Notes: generated by a model from the sequence alone, not told the origin. A stretch of DNA of 64,000 nucleotides from Humulus lupulus (GCF_963169125.1 NC_084800.1:54234866-54298865), one strand, 5' to 3'; positions 21,198 through 32,728 are shown, counted from the stretch's first letter. Program-made: numbers and translations.

Positions 21198-21225
21198 CTG
21201 CGCGACGCGCGGTTATGTTTTCTAG
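21198..21225 (+). other. Helitron 3' terminus: hairpin plus CTAG
   Basis: CTGCGCGACGCGCGG (21198-21212) can form a 6-bp stem (one G:T pair) with a 3-base loop. Nine bases later comes CTAG, followed by T. This hairpin-then-CTRR arrangement is the diagnostic Helitron 3' end. Confidence 0.85.
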
Positions 21226-21349
21226 TTATTTATATATAGGAGACTTCCAAGGAGGTGATGTGTCACTCTAAAATTGTTCTAAATCATTCTATCTATTTTC
21301 TCATTTTTTTCACATTTTTTTTATTCTTCTTTTAAAAATTTATGATAAA
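21226..21349 (+). mobile_element. Helitron 5'-end module truncated by the T1 insertion
   Basis: TTATTTATATATAGGAGACT followed by TCCAAGGAGGTGATG matches the 5' modules at 17403-18140. If its 5' TC is at 21221-21222 (TCTAGTTATTT), it overlaps the CTAG of the preceding Helitron end. It stops where the T1 LTR begins at 21350. Confidence 0.6.
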
Positions 21350-22163
21350 TGTTGATGTCGTTTTTCGTCAACTTGAAAAGGAAAGCAATTAAACAAGAAT
21401 ATATCAGAGGAAATAGAAGAAGATGAAAAAATGATCTTTTTTACGTGGTTCAGCAGTTAAATCTGCCTAGTCCACGAGTCAATGTCATTAATGCTTGGGA
21501 GTTTTCTTGGGAACTTTTCAGATAATAGTTGCCCAGAGTTTTCTCTCAAGATCTCAAGATTTTTCGTCCCCTACAAATGGAGTTTCCTTCTCTATTTATA
21601 GAGAATGTTTTAGAATTTGTTCCCACATATTTCGGGAAAATATTATGTAAATCAAATAATATAATGTCATTTAATGCATTATTTGCTACGTCCATGGAAA
21701 CATCCCATAAAATGTGGGATTGGTTAACAAATTATATAATATCCCTTAAACATAGGGATTTTACAACAATAAATACATTCATATGTAACCGGTTAGCTCA
21801 GATACGAAATCCATTACATCTCCGAGACTATTCGTTTATCACGAGCTCGTCATTTTACTTCGCCTGAGCTTATAACAAGTAATCATTGACGAAGTCATCG
21901 CATTCGAGCTTACACTTCTCAAGCTCGAACCATCTTGTCTAAAGGCTAAAGAAGCATCAGGAAATATATATGTGTTGAACCATGGCTATTGCGAACTCAG
22001 AGCATATTCGAGGCTACACACTCCTCGAGCTTTCGAGGTCGTCATTTACAGCAAAATGGTCAAACTGAAGGATCATATGAAAACCATACTTATTTCGAGC
22101 TTACACCTAACGAGCCTAGATTTCGGGATCGTAATTCCTCAACCCCAAAATCTGGGTGTAACA
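21350..22163 (-). repeat. T1 3' LTR
   Basis: It starts TGTTGATGTCG and ends GGGTGTAACA on the plus strand. On the minus strand a purine tract (GAAGGGGCAAAA) precedes the LTR start TGTTACACCC. It contains an ACGTGGTTCAGCAG block, also present in modified form in the T2 LTR, and many CGAGCT words. No second copy is present in the window. Confidence 0.75.
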
Positions 22164-22176
22164 TTTTGCCCCTTCA
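22164..22176 (-). promoter_or_regulatory. T1 polypurine tract
   Basis: On the minus strand GAAGGGGCAAAA lies directly before the 3' LTR. Position and composition fit a gypsy polypurine tract. Confidence 0.65.
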
Positions 22177-22440
22177 AAAGTATCAGTTCGAATCCTATGA
22201 GAAGGAAACTTTTGAACTGCCTTCCTTGGAAACTGTACCATTAAATGTACTCAAGAGTGGACACGCGTTAGCCAGGGGTTGCTGAACCAGAATACTTGAG
22301 TGCTTTTGTATCATTCCCATGTCTATTCGCCTGCCAACTTTATGCTGCCATTACCACATTTGTACCCGACCGTCAGATCAGATACGAAATCTGGCCAATG
22401 GCCGAGATTATCCCGACTTTTGGCCTCCTTTTGGGGTTTA

Positions 22441-22452
22441 CATATATATAGC
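22441..22452 (+). promoter_or_regulatory. Putative TATA box of the T1 antisense gene
   Basis: CATATATATAGC is followed about 30 bases later by a C/T-rich TCCTTCTTCACTTTC region typical of plant transcription starts. The first ATG of the antisense gene is at 22542. Inferred from spacing and composition only. Confidence 0.45.
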
Positions 22453-22541
22453 ATCTCATCTCCTCTCCTTCTTCACTTTCATTTTCAAGTTTTTAGAGAG
22501 AAAAAAGAAAAACTAGAACCCAAATATCGTCTTGTCCTTGC

Positions 22542-23732
22542 ATGTTCTCCAAACCGAGAAAACAAAAATCTCTTGGCGTCTACGACTCCGTGAAAGCTTT
22601 CCTGCAACCACTTCTTCGATCATCAATTTCTCTATATCAATCGGCTATCGTGTGTAAGTCTCTGTTCTTATATGTTTATACGTATCTTTCCTTTGTGTAT
22701 TTTTGTATTTTTGTTACACCGTAGGCACGTTTACTAGTTTTGCACTAGGATGTTTTGGCCGAAACTGTGTAGATTTTAGGTTCTTCTGATATCATGGGTT
22801 TCAAACCCAGATTTTGTGTAGAGGATGCAAATATGACTTTTTCTTTTGTTGTTATTTAAATTACGGGTAACGTATCGTGTAGACCAAGAAATGGGGTACA
22901 AAATTAGGGTTTTAAATTGCATGTTTCCCAAAATTATCACCTTTTTGAGCAACCGCCAACTTTTCCCTTGGAAATCCGAAATTCTTTAAAATAAATCCAC
23001 TTTCCCCCCTTCGCGTCAAATACACGCTCGAAGTCTGATTCTTTCAATAGCTCGGGTTTCTTCCGAGTTTGATTCCATTCTTTCAATCGAGCTTATTCCG
23101 TGGTTTCAGGTATTCGAGCTTGAACTATCTTAAATTTTATCCTTTATTTAATGTTTGCCTGGCCCTCACCATTTTCTTTCTTGCTAGATGTCGCAGAATT
23201 TTGAGAAACGGTGGGGGTCAGTGCTTGCAATTCCCTATTCTCCGACAACTCTAATCCCTAAATCGCCCTTTACTCGAACTCAGCAGCTAATTCGCGAACA
23301 AAAAATGTGGTGTGAGCAAGAAGATATCCGAGCTCACTTCCGGCGTCAAATTGACGAGGTTGAAGAGAGGAAAAGGAAAAAACTTCGGGTCGCAATCTAT
23401 CCAGACCTGGATCCCGAGCTTAAACCGATCCCTCTCGATCCCAAGCTCAAAGTAACGGTTGCCTTCAAGCCGGGTGATCTTGTATTCTCACTGATGGAAG
23501 AGTCATCAAATCGTCCATCCACCTCACACCCGACTACCATTCCAACCTCGAGGGGGGAATTTTTTGAGGCCGAGCATTATTGGAGCTCGGTCTCTTCGCT
23601 GGGACTAATCACCAACATCCTAGCTCGTCATGGCCTAGGATTGTCAGGCTCGCTGAGGTGTCGAGTGTCGAGCTCCTACCTACCTCTACACTTTGGTTGT
23701 GTGAGAGTTTGTCCTTTTTTATTGGTTTTATT
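22542..23732 (+). pseudogene. T1 antisense gene, 5' half (Tat antisense ORF; Transposase_28-like)
   Basis: The first exon has ATG at 22542 (MFSKPRKQKSLGVYDSVKAF) and a donor-like GTAAGT near 22655. The second exon begins after a pyrimidine tract and AG near 23187 (TTTCTTTCTTGCTAG), reading MSQNFEKRWGSVLAIPYSPT and then QQLIREQKMWCEQEDIRAHF. The part near 23600-23720 (SSSYLPLHFGCVRVCPFLL) corresponds to the start of the conserved core of the 'putative gypsy type transposon' family found as extra genes in plant gypsy elements. The exon is cut at 23732 by the Copia-3 insertion and resumes at 29488. Function of this family is unknown. It is encoded opposite to gag-pol. Confidence 0.6.
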
Positions 23733-25589
23733 TGTTGGAAAAGCTTATACATGATCTTTATTTATTTTCATGTATATCTAATATTAAACAAATTAATACA
23801 AGATAGCCTAAAACATGTTTCTAAAATTGAATTCAAAGATAAACAAATAATATAATACTTACAGTATACGCAGCGGAATTAAGAGTCCTTCCTTCAGTTT
23901 CTCTAACTCTTGTATCCTTTCTGTCGCAGAGTATTATCAAGAAACTGAACCGATCTTCTATTTTCTTCACGATCTTCCAATGTATCCTTAGAACCACCTA
24001 GACTAGTGTGGGCAATTCTCAACACATGAGATAGATATAGAGAGAAGAAAAGAAAATAACAAAGAGGTTTAGAAAAGGACTTGTGTTTAGAGAGAATATA
24101 AAACTATCAGAAAATCTGACTTGTGACTTATCTGCCGTCTCTTAAAATCTTCTCTCTAAGCACTCCTTTTATAGACTCAATTAGGCCATTTAATTTAATT
24201 AAAAAATCAATAAAATAACAGCCATTTTGAAGCCCTAGGTCGAAATTATCATGGGCTATAGGCCCGTGAAATTTCCTGTTTGATTATAAGCCCATTTGAC
24301 TTAAAATCAAGGCCTGTATTATTTTCTATTGATTTAATTAACTAAATAATTATTTAAATCCTTTATCAAATTAATTATTTATAATTTGAACTTGATTTAA
24401 ATTTATTTATTAACTTAGATACCAATTTATCTTAATTAATAAATCTGCCATAATTTCTCTTTTCTTCTCAAAATTACACAACTCTGCGAAACTATCCAAA
24501 ATTGACCTGGTCAACTTTGATAATTCTAATTGATGATTAAATCAATTAATTGAGACTATCTAGATGATTTTATCCAAGGTACAATGGGGACCATGGGCCT
24601 ATGAAATCAAGCTCCAATAAGTTATCATAAATCTAACAAATAAATTTACTAACTTATTAATTCCTCGTGACTCCACTATAGACTTGGAATTGCACTCTTG
24701 AATTCATAGAACGCTCTATAACAAATATAGATACGCTATTAATTATCCATTGTTACAACCATAATTGTCACTCAATCATCTATAGACGGTCTACAATGAG
24801 ACAGGACTAAAATACCGTTTTAGCCCTCATTGTATTTTATCCTTAAAACACTTAGTTCCTTGTAAATGATATTTTAGTAAACTAATATAATTACTGAAAT
24901 GAGATCTCTATCATTTAACACCTTGAACCAAACTAAAAGGAAACCATCGTTTCACTTCTTCATCAGAAGCTATAGATGTTCATATCTATGATTAACACTC
25001 CCACTCAATTATACTACCGAGTTCCCAAGATGTAAGTATGGGCTAGTCCGTAGGGTAAGCTGGTAACGAACAAGTCAAAGAACTCAAATAATACAATCAG
25101 TTAGAATACTAACCACTCAGAATTGAGATTGAATTGACCTATGGTCAACTATATGATATGACTAGAATTGATAATAACGATATGTTTACTTATCTTATCA
25201 ACTGTCAATATCGGTCCTGTCCGATGTAACAAATACATCCAATCTTATCTACTTTGCTAATGTTCTGGAAAGAACATAACACAGTAATGTGTAAGTAGAT
25301 CATATCGTAGATTGGCAAGTCAGTGTAAATCCGGTGCACTGACTAATCTTAGGACTAACTTATTTTGAACATATAATCATATTTATATTCTACTGTGATT
25401 ACGTCACTATAAATAAGATTAGCTAAATGCTCGGGATTTAATAGAAGTTTATATTAAACAAATAATCATGAAAATAAAACATGTGAGCAAAGTGATTGAC
25501 CAAGTCAAAAAATGATTTCTATTCTTTTATTGATAATAAAATGAGATTACAAAGAATTTGAGTTTTAATTAGGGCATAAAACCCCAACA
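23733..25589 (-). repeat. Copia-3 3' LTR (1,857 bp)
   Basis: It starts TGTTGGAAAAGC and ends AAAACCCCAACA on the plus strand. It contains the ATACGCAGCGGAATT block seen near the transcript start of Angela-type LTRs. No partner LTR is present. Confidence 0.8.
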
Positions 25590-25602
25590 AACTCCCACTT
25601 GC
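25590..25602 (-). promoter_or_regulatory. Copia-3 polypurine tract
   Basis: On the minus strand GCAAGTGGGAGTT immediately precedes the LTR start TGTTGGGG. This is a standard copia polypurine tract. Confidence 0.85.
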
Positions 25603-25613
25603 ACTAATTGAAA

Positions 25614-27820
25614 CTAATGCCTTAATTCTACTAATCCCATTTCCTTGATATGCTTATCAAATGTACCTTCTGGTAGTGTCTTTGTAAATGGATCCGCAAG
25701 ATTGTCTTCAGTTGCAATCTTCATAACCTTCACATCTCCCCTGGCCACATATTCTCGAATAATGTGATACTTCCTTTCTATATGCTTACTTCTCTTGTGA
25801 CTTCGAGGTTCTTTCGAGTTGGCTATCGCTCCTGTATTGTCACAAAACAACACAAGCGGTTTATCCATTTCTGGAATAACACCAAGATCCGAATAGAACT
25901 TCTTTAGCCAGACTATTTCCTTAGCTGCTTCTGACGCGGCTATGTACTCAGCCTCCATGGTGGAATCTGAGATTGCAGACTGCTTTACGCTTCTCCAAAT
26001 CACAGCTCCACCCCCAAGAGTAAACACCATTCCAGAAGTAGACTTTCTGTCATCGACATCAGTTTGAAAATCTGAATCGGTGTAGCCTACAGGGTTCAGA
26101 ACACCACCTTTGTAGACTAACATATAATCCCTAGTCTGTCTCAAATACTTTAGGATATGCTTAACTGCTATCCAATGTTCCGGTCCTGGGTTTGACTGAT
26201 ACCTGCTCACTACTCCCACTGCATAGTAGATATCTGGTCTAGTACACAACATGGCATACATCAGACTTCCAACTGCAGATGCGTAAGGAAATTTTCTCAT
26301 TGCATCTTCCTCTTCAGGAGTCTGGGGAGACTGCTTCTTTGAAAGATGAATTCCATGGCGGGACGGTAGACGCCCTTTCTTGGAATTTGTCATTGAGAAA
26401 CGTTCAAGCACTTTATCAATGTAAGCTACTTGAGATAGAGCTAAAAGTTTGTTCTTTCTATCCCTGATGATCTGGATACCTAGAACATAACTTGCTTCAC
26501 CCAAATCCTTCATCTGGAATTGAGTGCTCAACCAATTCTTCACATCTGATAATTTCTTAACATTGTTTCCAATGAGTAAGATATCATCTACATAAAGAAC
26601 CAGGAATACCACTATTTGATTTGCCTTCAGTTGGTAAACACAGGGCTCATCAATATTTTGTTCAAAGCCATAGGTTTTGATTAATTCATCAAACCTAAGA
26701 TTCCAGGAACGAGAAGCTTGCTTAAGTCCATAGATGGACCTATTTAACTTACACACTTTTCCTTCTTGTCCAGATACTTTAAATCCTTCTGGCTGATCCA
26801 TATAAATGACCTCGTCAAGCTTTCCATTAAGAAAAGCTGTCTTGACGTCCATTTGCCAAATCTCATAGTCGAGAGCGGCTGCTATGGATAGGAGGATGCG
26901 AATGGATTTGAGCATGGCTACCGGACTAAAAGTTTCCTCATAGTCCACACCTTCTCTTTGGGTATAATCCTTTGCCACTAATCGAGCTTTATAAGTCTCG
27001 ATATTTCCATCAACACCTCGTTTCTTCTTGTAGATCCACTTGCACCCAATGGCCCTAAAGTCACTAGGTGCTTCCACAAGATCCCAGACGGAATTTGAGT
27101 ACATAGACTCCATTTCCTGTTTCATGGCTTCGAGCCATAGTTCCTTTTCAGGGCTAGCCATTGCCTGTTTGAAAGACAATGGATCATCATCACTAGTGTC
27201 ACCAACAACCATATTGGTTTCACCATCCAAACCATAGCGAACTGGGTTTCTAGAAACCCTCCCACTATGACGAGGCTCCGTGACTGTTTGCTCAGGAACA
27301 ATGGTACTTTCTTCATTTAAATCGACTTGCGTCGGTTGTACATGAAGAGTGGGAATTTCATCATCAACACGCGTTGATGACGATGGAACATTGGTTGGAG
27401 TCAATTCTTTAACCATCTCCTCTAAAACTACTTTGCTGCGAGGTTTAAAGTTCTGGACATAGTCATTTTCCAGAAAAGTAGCATTTGTAGAAGTAAACAC
27501 TTTCTTTTCTGAATGACTGTAGAAAAGTCCACCCCGAGTACCTTTAGGATAGCCAACAAACATGCAAACTTCAGTTCGCGGTTCTAGCTTTCCCTCCTTT
27601 TTCCTCAGGACGTGAGCGGGACACCCCCAGATTCTATAATGGCGTAAACTAGGTTCACGACCATTCCAGCGTTCTAAAGGTGTTTTGGGGATTGATTTTG
27701 ACGGCACGACATTGAGAATGTCATTTGCGGTTTCAATTGCAATGGCAAGACACTTATCAAAAGATGTAACCCCCTTAGGTTCATCTTTTCTTATCTCATA
27801 ATTGAGATGCTCAACACTTT
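25614..27820 (-). pseudogene. Copia-3 pol fragment: integrase tail, reverse transcriptase, RNase H (about 735 codons open)
   Basis: The frame is uninterrupted from about 27820 to its stop at 25614. From Met at 27707 it is 697 aa. It begins in the integrase C-terminal part (SLRHYRIWGCPAHVLRKKEG). It continues through a Ser/Thr/Pro linker, then reverse transcriptase (IGCKWIYKKKRGVDG near residues 219-234, QMDVKTAFLNG near 285-295, LYVDDILLIG with YVDD near 372-375). It ends in RNase H (YTDSDFQTD, STMEAEYIA, LFCDNTGAI) and ADPFTKTLP. Catalytic residues of both enzymes look intact, unusual in this window. It is truncated at the 5' end, so no integrase core, protease or gag accompany it, and the Met at 27707 is an internal residue. 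Confidence 0.9.
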
Positions 27821-27825
27821 AAAAG

Positions 27826-28443
27826 AGAATTTTAATTTCCAAATAATACACTTTATTCACCAAATAAATGGTAACTTGTTACATTCTAATGATATAGGAT
27901 AAAACATACTATCATCTCACAAATATTTGAAATATAATTTCACATTGTTGTCAACATACATGAGTAATATCATACTAATATGGCTCTTTATTAATATGAG
28001 AACATGAATTACAAATGTCATACACATATGATTTCACATTTCTATTGATTCACAATATCAATATATTTATACATGTCATATAAAACTCATATAGTTGTCA
28101 TTCTAATAATTTCCCAATAACACAAAATAAGACATTTCTATGACATGCTAGCATATTACCCAATAATCTACTAGACTATTTACACATTGATCACATATAA
28201 CAAAAACTCAAGATATTATATTATCTTCTAATCTAACCACTAAAAAACAAAGGAGATTAGAAAACAATGAACCTCATTTATAAAAATTTTCCTTTTCTCA
28301 TTTCTATCACTATATGAAAACCATTAGATCTTCTAAGAAAACCAAAAAAGAACATTACCTTATCTTACCATCTTTTCAAAGTTGGATCCTCATATGATCT
28401 CCATGGTTTCTCCTTCCATTGAAAAGGAAAATAAGCTTTTGAT
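27826..28443. other. AT-rich segment between Copia-3 and the adjoining LTR
   Basis: Non-coding AT-rich DNA. On the minus strand it would be the leader next to the LTR at 28444-29487, but no recognisable primer binding site is present. It is probably internal sequence of that LTR's family. Confidence 0.4.
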
Positions 28444-29487
28444 TGTTAGAGAATATATTTTTATACTCAATGGAAATATGGAAAAACCAAAATACAACTC
28501 TATGCAAAAAATACAATAGACAAGGTAATTGATTAAATAAATATTACAACTCAATTGCTCAAAATACAAGTAACTAGAAAGATGTAGAAGAAGAAGATTA
28601 CAAACTCAAAACAATAATAATACAAGTAAATAAGATCAACAAGATCAAAAGAATGAAAATAAAACCAATAAAAAGGGACAAACTCTCACATAACCAAAGT
28701 GTAGAGTGATCACCAACTTGAACAAGGTTCAAAACCTTTGTCCAAAAGCTTATTTCCCCCTATTATCTAAGCACTAAGGGATCTCTCAAGGAAATAGCTC
28801 TTTGGAATTATCAAGCCTCTATGGCGTATTTTCCAGCCAAGTGCTTTGTGGATGGAAATTGGTGTGTCTTACAAGTGAGCATTAGACTCCTATTTATAGA
28901 GTTTGAGATACCCCCTTGAATTTCAAATTCCACTAACCCCCATGGCTGTTACCAATGTTTAATTGGATGTTTATGGAATTAAAATAGAGATTTGGGAGTT
29001 ATTTGGGATGTTAGAACCGTTCAATTTGGAAAAAACTGAAAATCATATAGGCTGTCAGCTTCACTGGCCGCGGCAATGGACTTTTCAGTGGCCGCGGCCA
29101 CTGGCTTCTGTCCCCCAGGCCGCGGCCACAGGCCATTTTCAGCACAAAAAATTCATTTTTCCAAAACGTCCCAAATCCTTTCCCACATGATTTTGTAACC
29201 TCCAAACACCTATTGGGAGTTAAAAATATGTCTCCAACAACCATATTTCATCATGGCTTTGTGAAATCCAATCTCAAATGTGTAACATATAATATACACA
29301 TTATTGGGTAATATTTGGGAGTTACAAATTTGTAACTCCAAAATATGTCACATTTGGGCACACACATGTGTCTAATTTTGTGACTCACAATAATATGTTA
29401 CAAGGTGTGACAAATCACATATGTGTGACAAATCACATTTTGTTGTATTATTTAATCTAACATTAAATTATATGAAATAATATAGCA
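28444..29487 (-). repeat. LTR-X copy 1 (unknown family, minus orientation)
   Basis: It runs TGTTAGAGAATA...ATAATATAGCA on the plus strand. Along its whole length it matches the reverse complement of the solo LTR at 34687-35874. Shared features are a CTCTATAAATAGG-type TATA box, the AACCTTGTTCAAGTTGGTGAT block and GGCCGCGGCC repeats. Flanks TTGAT and CTTGT do not match, so this end of the composite insertion is rearranged. To its right T1 antisense-gene sequence resumes at once. Confidence 0.8.
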
Positions 29488-31658
29488 CTTGTCAGCCCTA
29501 AGGTCGCTATACCACGAACTGAAGTGGGAAGGACCTTCGCCAAAGGAGATCCTATACCTCTTTTGCTTGAAAAGTAACCCCTCCCGAGCTCGGGAAGAGA
29601 TGGCTTCTACTACCTATCGAGCTATCCCAAGGAGAAGAAGATCTACGAGGACATGCCCAACCATCCTCCCAACTTCAAGCTGGCGTTCTTTTGGACAGAC
29701 GACCTAGCTCCCTCAAAGTTTTGTTCATTCAGACAAATTCGTAAGTATATGATCCCTTTCCTTTCACGCTCGACTTTCGCTTAGGCTCGTACTAATTATA
29801 ATATATTCTACTCTTCAGCCAACTATCACCATCCTACCCCTACATACGCAATGAGGGAGCACAAGGAAACCCTGCTCCAACTTCCATACGGTAGGTGCTC
29901 CCTGTCTAATCTTCTTCATGAAGATAAGCTTCGAGCCTGCGGTCTTCTGGAGCAAGACCAGTCAACGGATGACACCGCCTATTGGAAGTACACCATGTGG
30001 GAGCATGTGCCACTCCCTACTGACAAGCTTCCTCCGAGGCGAAGCTCAAAAGTACGATCCCCAGCTCGTCGTCACAGGAGTCCGTGCTCGGGGAATGATG
30101 CCAACGACGAGGCCTCGAGCTCGAGTGACAGAGATAAGGTCATTCTCAGCTCGGCCTTGTGGTCTCCTTCCTTTCTTAAACGTAGACCCGACACCCTGAT
30201 CTTATTCCCGGATTATAGGGATAACTTTTATGTATGGTCTTGGGTAGATGATAGGGTCCATAGGTTCGATAGCTGGCTGGGGAAATACCAAACCATGTAT
30301 ATTCTAAATGAAGTTTAGGATGGGGTAGCTGTTCAATACGAGACAAATGACTATAGGGACCTTTCGAGGTTGACTTCCATGTATAGGGAAGGGACTCCCC
30401 CAGCCTCCTCTGAAGATAGGGGGATTACTTGGTCGCTGAGCACGAGCTCGTGGGAGAGTTCCAGTTAGTTTTCTTGTCACTTGTCTTTATTTTCTTTAAC
30501 TGTCTGCTTCACGCTTACTTTATCATTTTAAGCTCATTTTCTAATGTGATTTGATTCTACAGGCACAATGGACTCCGACCTTGAGACCACGCTCAACAGC
30601 CGCTCGGGGGTCAAGCAAAGCAAGCGCCCGAGAGTGTCATAAAAAACTGGTCGACCTGCCAAAGTCCCAAAAAGGACCAAGGTGACTCCTCCTCTAGCTC
30701 CTCTTATTCCGAGCCCACTCGCAACCTCCGAACCCCAGGTCGGGGCTCCTGTGGAAGCTGTTCCTTCTCTGCCTTCTACTACCCAAGCCCTCCGATCGAC
30801 TGCACCAGCTCCGAAGAAACCAACTCCCACTCGAGAGCGCTTGTTGTCGATTTCGACTCATGCTGATGAGTATGTCATCGACAACGCTGCTGAGACTCAT
30901 GGAGCCAATCTCGGCTCGGATGTCCTGTCTCGAGTGGGCAAAAGCTTCAGCAATCTCGGGGCTCCCCAATGGCAGTTCCTGGTCAACACTCGAAACTCCA
31001 ATGTCCTCTACAACAAGAGTACCGAGCTCATCTCCTCGTTAATTTTTTCTTACTTCATTATTTATTGGAGTTTTACCCGAAACTTGTTCTAACTTGATTT
31101 GTTTGTGTGTTAGGCTCTTGCTGCAGTTTCTCAGCTAAATTACAAGCTGAACAATGAGGTTCATGCGAGCATGTCCTACGCTTAGGAGTCAAAGGGTCTC
31201 CAGCTCAAGCTCGCTGACGAGTTCAAAGCTGCAAAGTCAAAACTAGAGGCTGAGCTTAAAGAGAAAATCTTCAGGGTTGAGGAGCTTGAGAAGCTGATGC
31301 CGAGCTCAAAGAGAAGAGCTCCAGGGATGAGGAGCTTGAGAAGCTGAACGCCAAGCTCAAAGAGGTGAAAAAGGCTACCTTTGAGATAATAGAGGGTGAA
31401 AAGGCTCACCTCCTCGAAGAGTTCAAGTAGAGGAATGATCGAGCCGTTGACATGGCCATGTGTAGGATTTGGGCCAACAATGTCGATGTCAACACGGGCT
31501 TCTTGGGCACACTTAAGGATGAGCTTCTGGCTAAGTGGCAAACTCGGCTGGAGGCGGAGGAAGCTGAGGAGGAAGCTGAGAAGGCTAAGGGGATGCTTCT
31601 GCTTCCTAGAGCTCGATCATGGGCTGCGTCCCATTTAAATTTTTTTGTAATAGTTTAG
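29488..31658 (+). pseudogene. T1 antisense gene, 3' half
   Basis: It resumes the exon interrupted at 23732: SALRSLYHELKWEGPSPKEI then, in a shifted frame, DGFYYLSSYPKEKKIYEDMP, the conserved core of the gypsy-associated extra gene. Splice sites are visible: donor GTAAGT at 29741 with acceptor CTTCAG ending 29818; donor GTTAGT near 30464 with acceptor CTACAG ending 30562. Later exons hold a Pro/Ser-rich segment (PPLAPLIPSPLATSEPQVG) and a Glu/Lys/Leu-rich coiled-coil region (near 31190-31620, KSKLEAELKEK, RLEAEEAEEEAEKAKG). Stops near 30316, 30640 and 31183 plus a frame change mark decay. The same domain order is seen in T2 (55553-58990). Its function is unknown. Confidence 0.6.
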
Positions 31659-32219
31659 GGCCTTTCTTTTTTATGCCCTTGGGGCGAAAACAATTTACAG
31701 CTCATAAAATAGCTATTTTCATTTATTCCAGATTACATTTGATATTTTTAATACCATGTTCAACTTTACTTTATTATTTTTGCTCTACATTTCTTAGATC
31801 GAAATATTTTAAGCAATTTACATTAAATTTTTGCCTTTATGTTTGTTTATTCATACAAACATATGTTGGATTTAAGGTTGAGTTTTGATGCATTCATGCA
31901 CAGTTTGCTCGATATATCCATGTCCGATCTCGTTATTTGTCAAGGTTGGACCTTGCATTTACCACTCACTCGAAAGTACTCAAATGGTATGTAAGATGGG
32001 TAGTTTAGATATATCTTTCTTTTTATAGTCACTTTTCCTCTTCCTCAAGTATCTCCCCGAGGTTATGAGGTCGAAACTGACTTTTTGCAAAATATTCCAA
32101 CCTCGGTATCGACTTAGTTCGAAGTAGGGTTACCTTTTTCCCACTTGCGTCGATTAGTTTTAGCTGGTTTATTCTAAACCTATTTAGGTCGTGTTTGGTT
32201 CGTAATCCGTACACATATA

Positions 32220-32440
32220 TTTTTGATCTAGTTATATCTAGATCACACTAGTTCACGTATCTAGTCGTATCTGGTCACTTTATTGTCTTAGCTTGCGCAT
32301 CTGGTTATATCCAGACACTTTATTTTTAATAATCTGGTTACATCCAAATTATCTTAGCTCGCACATCTGGTTATATCTAGACACTTATTTCGAGAATACA
32401 CTTTTAACTTCTATGTCTGGTTAACGGTCCAGACATTTGT
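32220..32440. repeat. T1 3'-untranslated degenerate repeat (ATCTGGTTATATCCAGA units)
   Basis: The phrase GCATCTGGTTATATCCAGAC and variants recur near 32250, 32297, 32330, 32360 and 32405, with ACACTTTAT tails. The core TCTGG...CCAGA is an inverted repeat. It lies between the antisense gene and pol. Tat and Ogre elements are known for hypervariable repeat-bearing 3' regions. Confidence 0.65.
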
Positions 32441-32728
32441 TAGTTTTTGTGTATGCTATATTTATGTTATTTATTTTTTCAAACTTATGGTATATATACC
32501 ACTAATGTCCCCTTAATATCCTATGAGTGTGATCATAGGTTATTAAATTAAGAGAGTTTGCAAAAAATACAACATATTGAAACAAAAATGACTTTTTATC
32601 AAAATTGAACACTTTATTAATACATTTTTTGTAAAGATAGACAAGCATGGTTACACGAGACATCATTCCTATACTATTGATAGTAAGGTCATAGATGTTC
32701 GCCATTCCAAGCTCGTGGTAACAATTCT

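Larger units (their letters stand above)
18017..21225 (+). mobile_element. Probable non-autonomous Helitron carrying a tandem array and a captured exon
   Basis: The proposed 5' end is TCTATCTATATATC at 18017, preceded by A. The proposed 3' end is a GC-rich hairpin followed by CTAG at 21222-21225 and then T, as expected for insertion between A and T. The interior holds a ~180-bp tandem array, an ENY2-like exon and about 1.5 kb of AT-rich DNA. No Rep/helicase is encoded. The 3' end is well supported. The matching 5' end is uncertain because several 5' modules lie upstream (17403, 17539). Confidence 0.45.
23733..27825 (-). mobile_element. Copia-3: 5'-truncated Angela/Tork-like copia inside the T1 antisense gene
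   Basis: It has a long 3' LTR (23733-25589), a polypurine tract and a pol fragment covering the integrase tail to RNase H. The 5' portion (gag, protease, integrase core, 5' LTR) is absent: at about 27825 the homology stops and unrelated AT-rich DNA leading into an LTR of another family begins. Long LTR and the pol C-terminus (DNLADPFTKTLPEGTFDKH) point to the Angela/Tork group. Confidence 0.8.
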
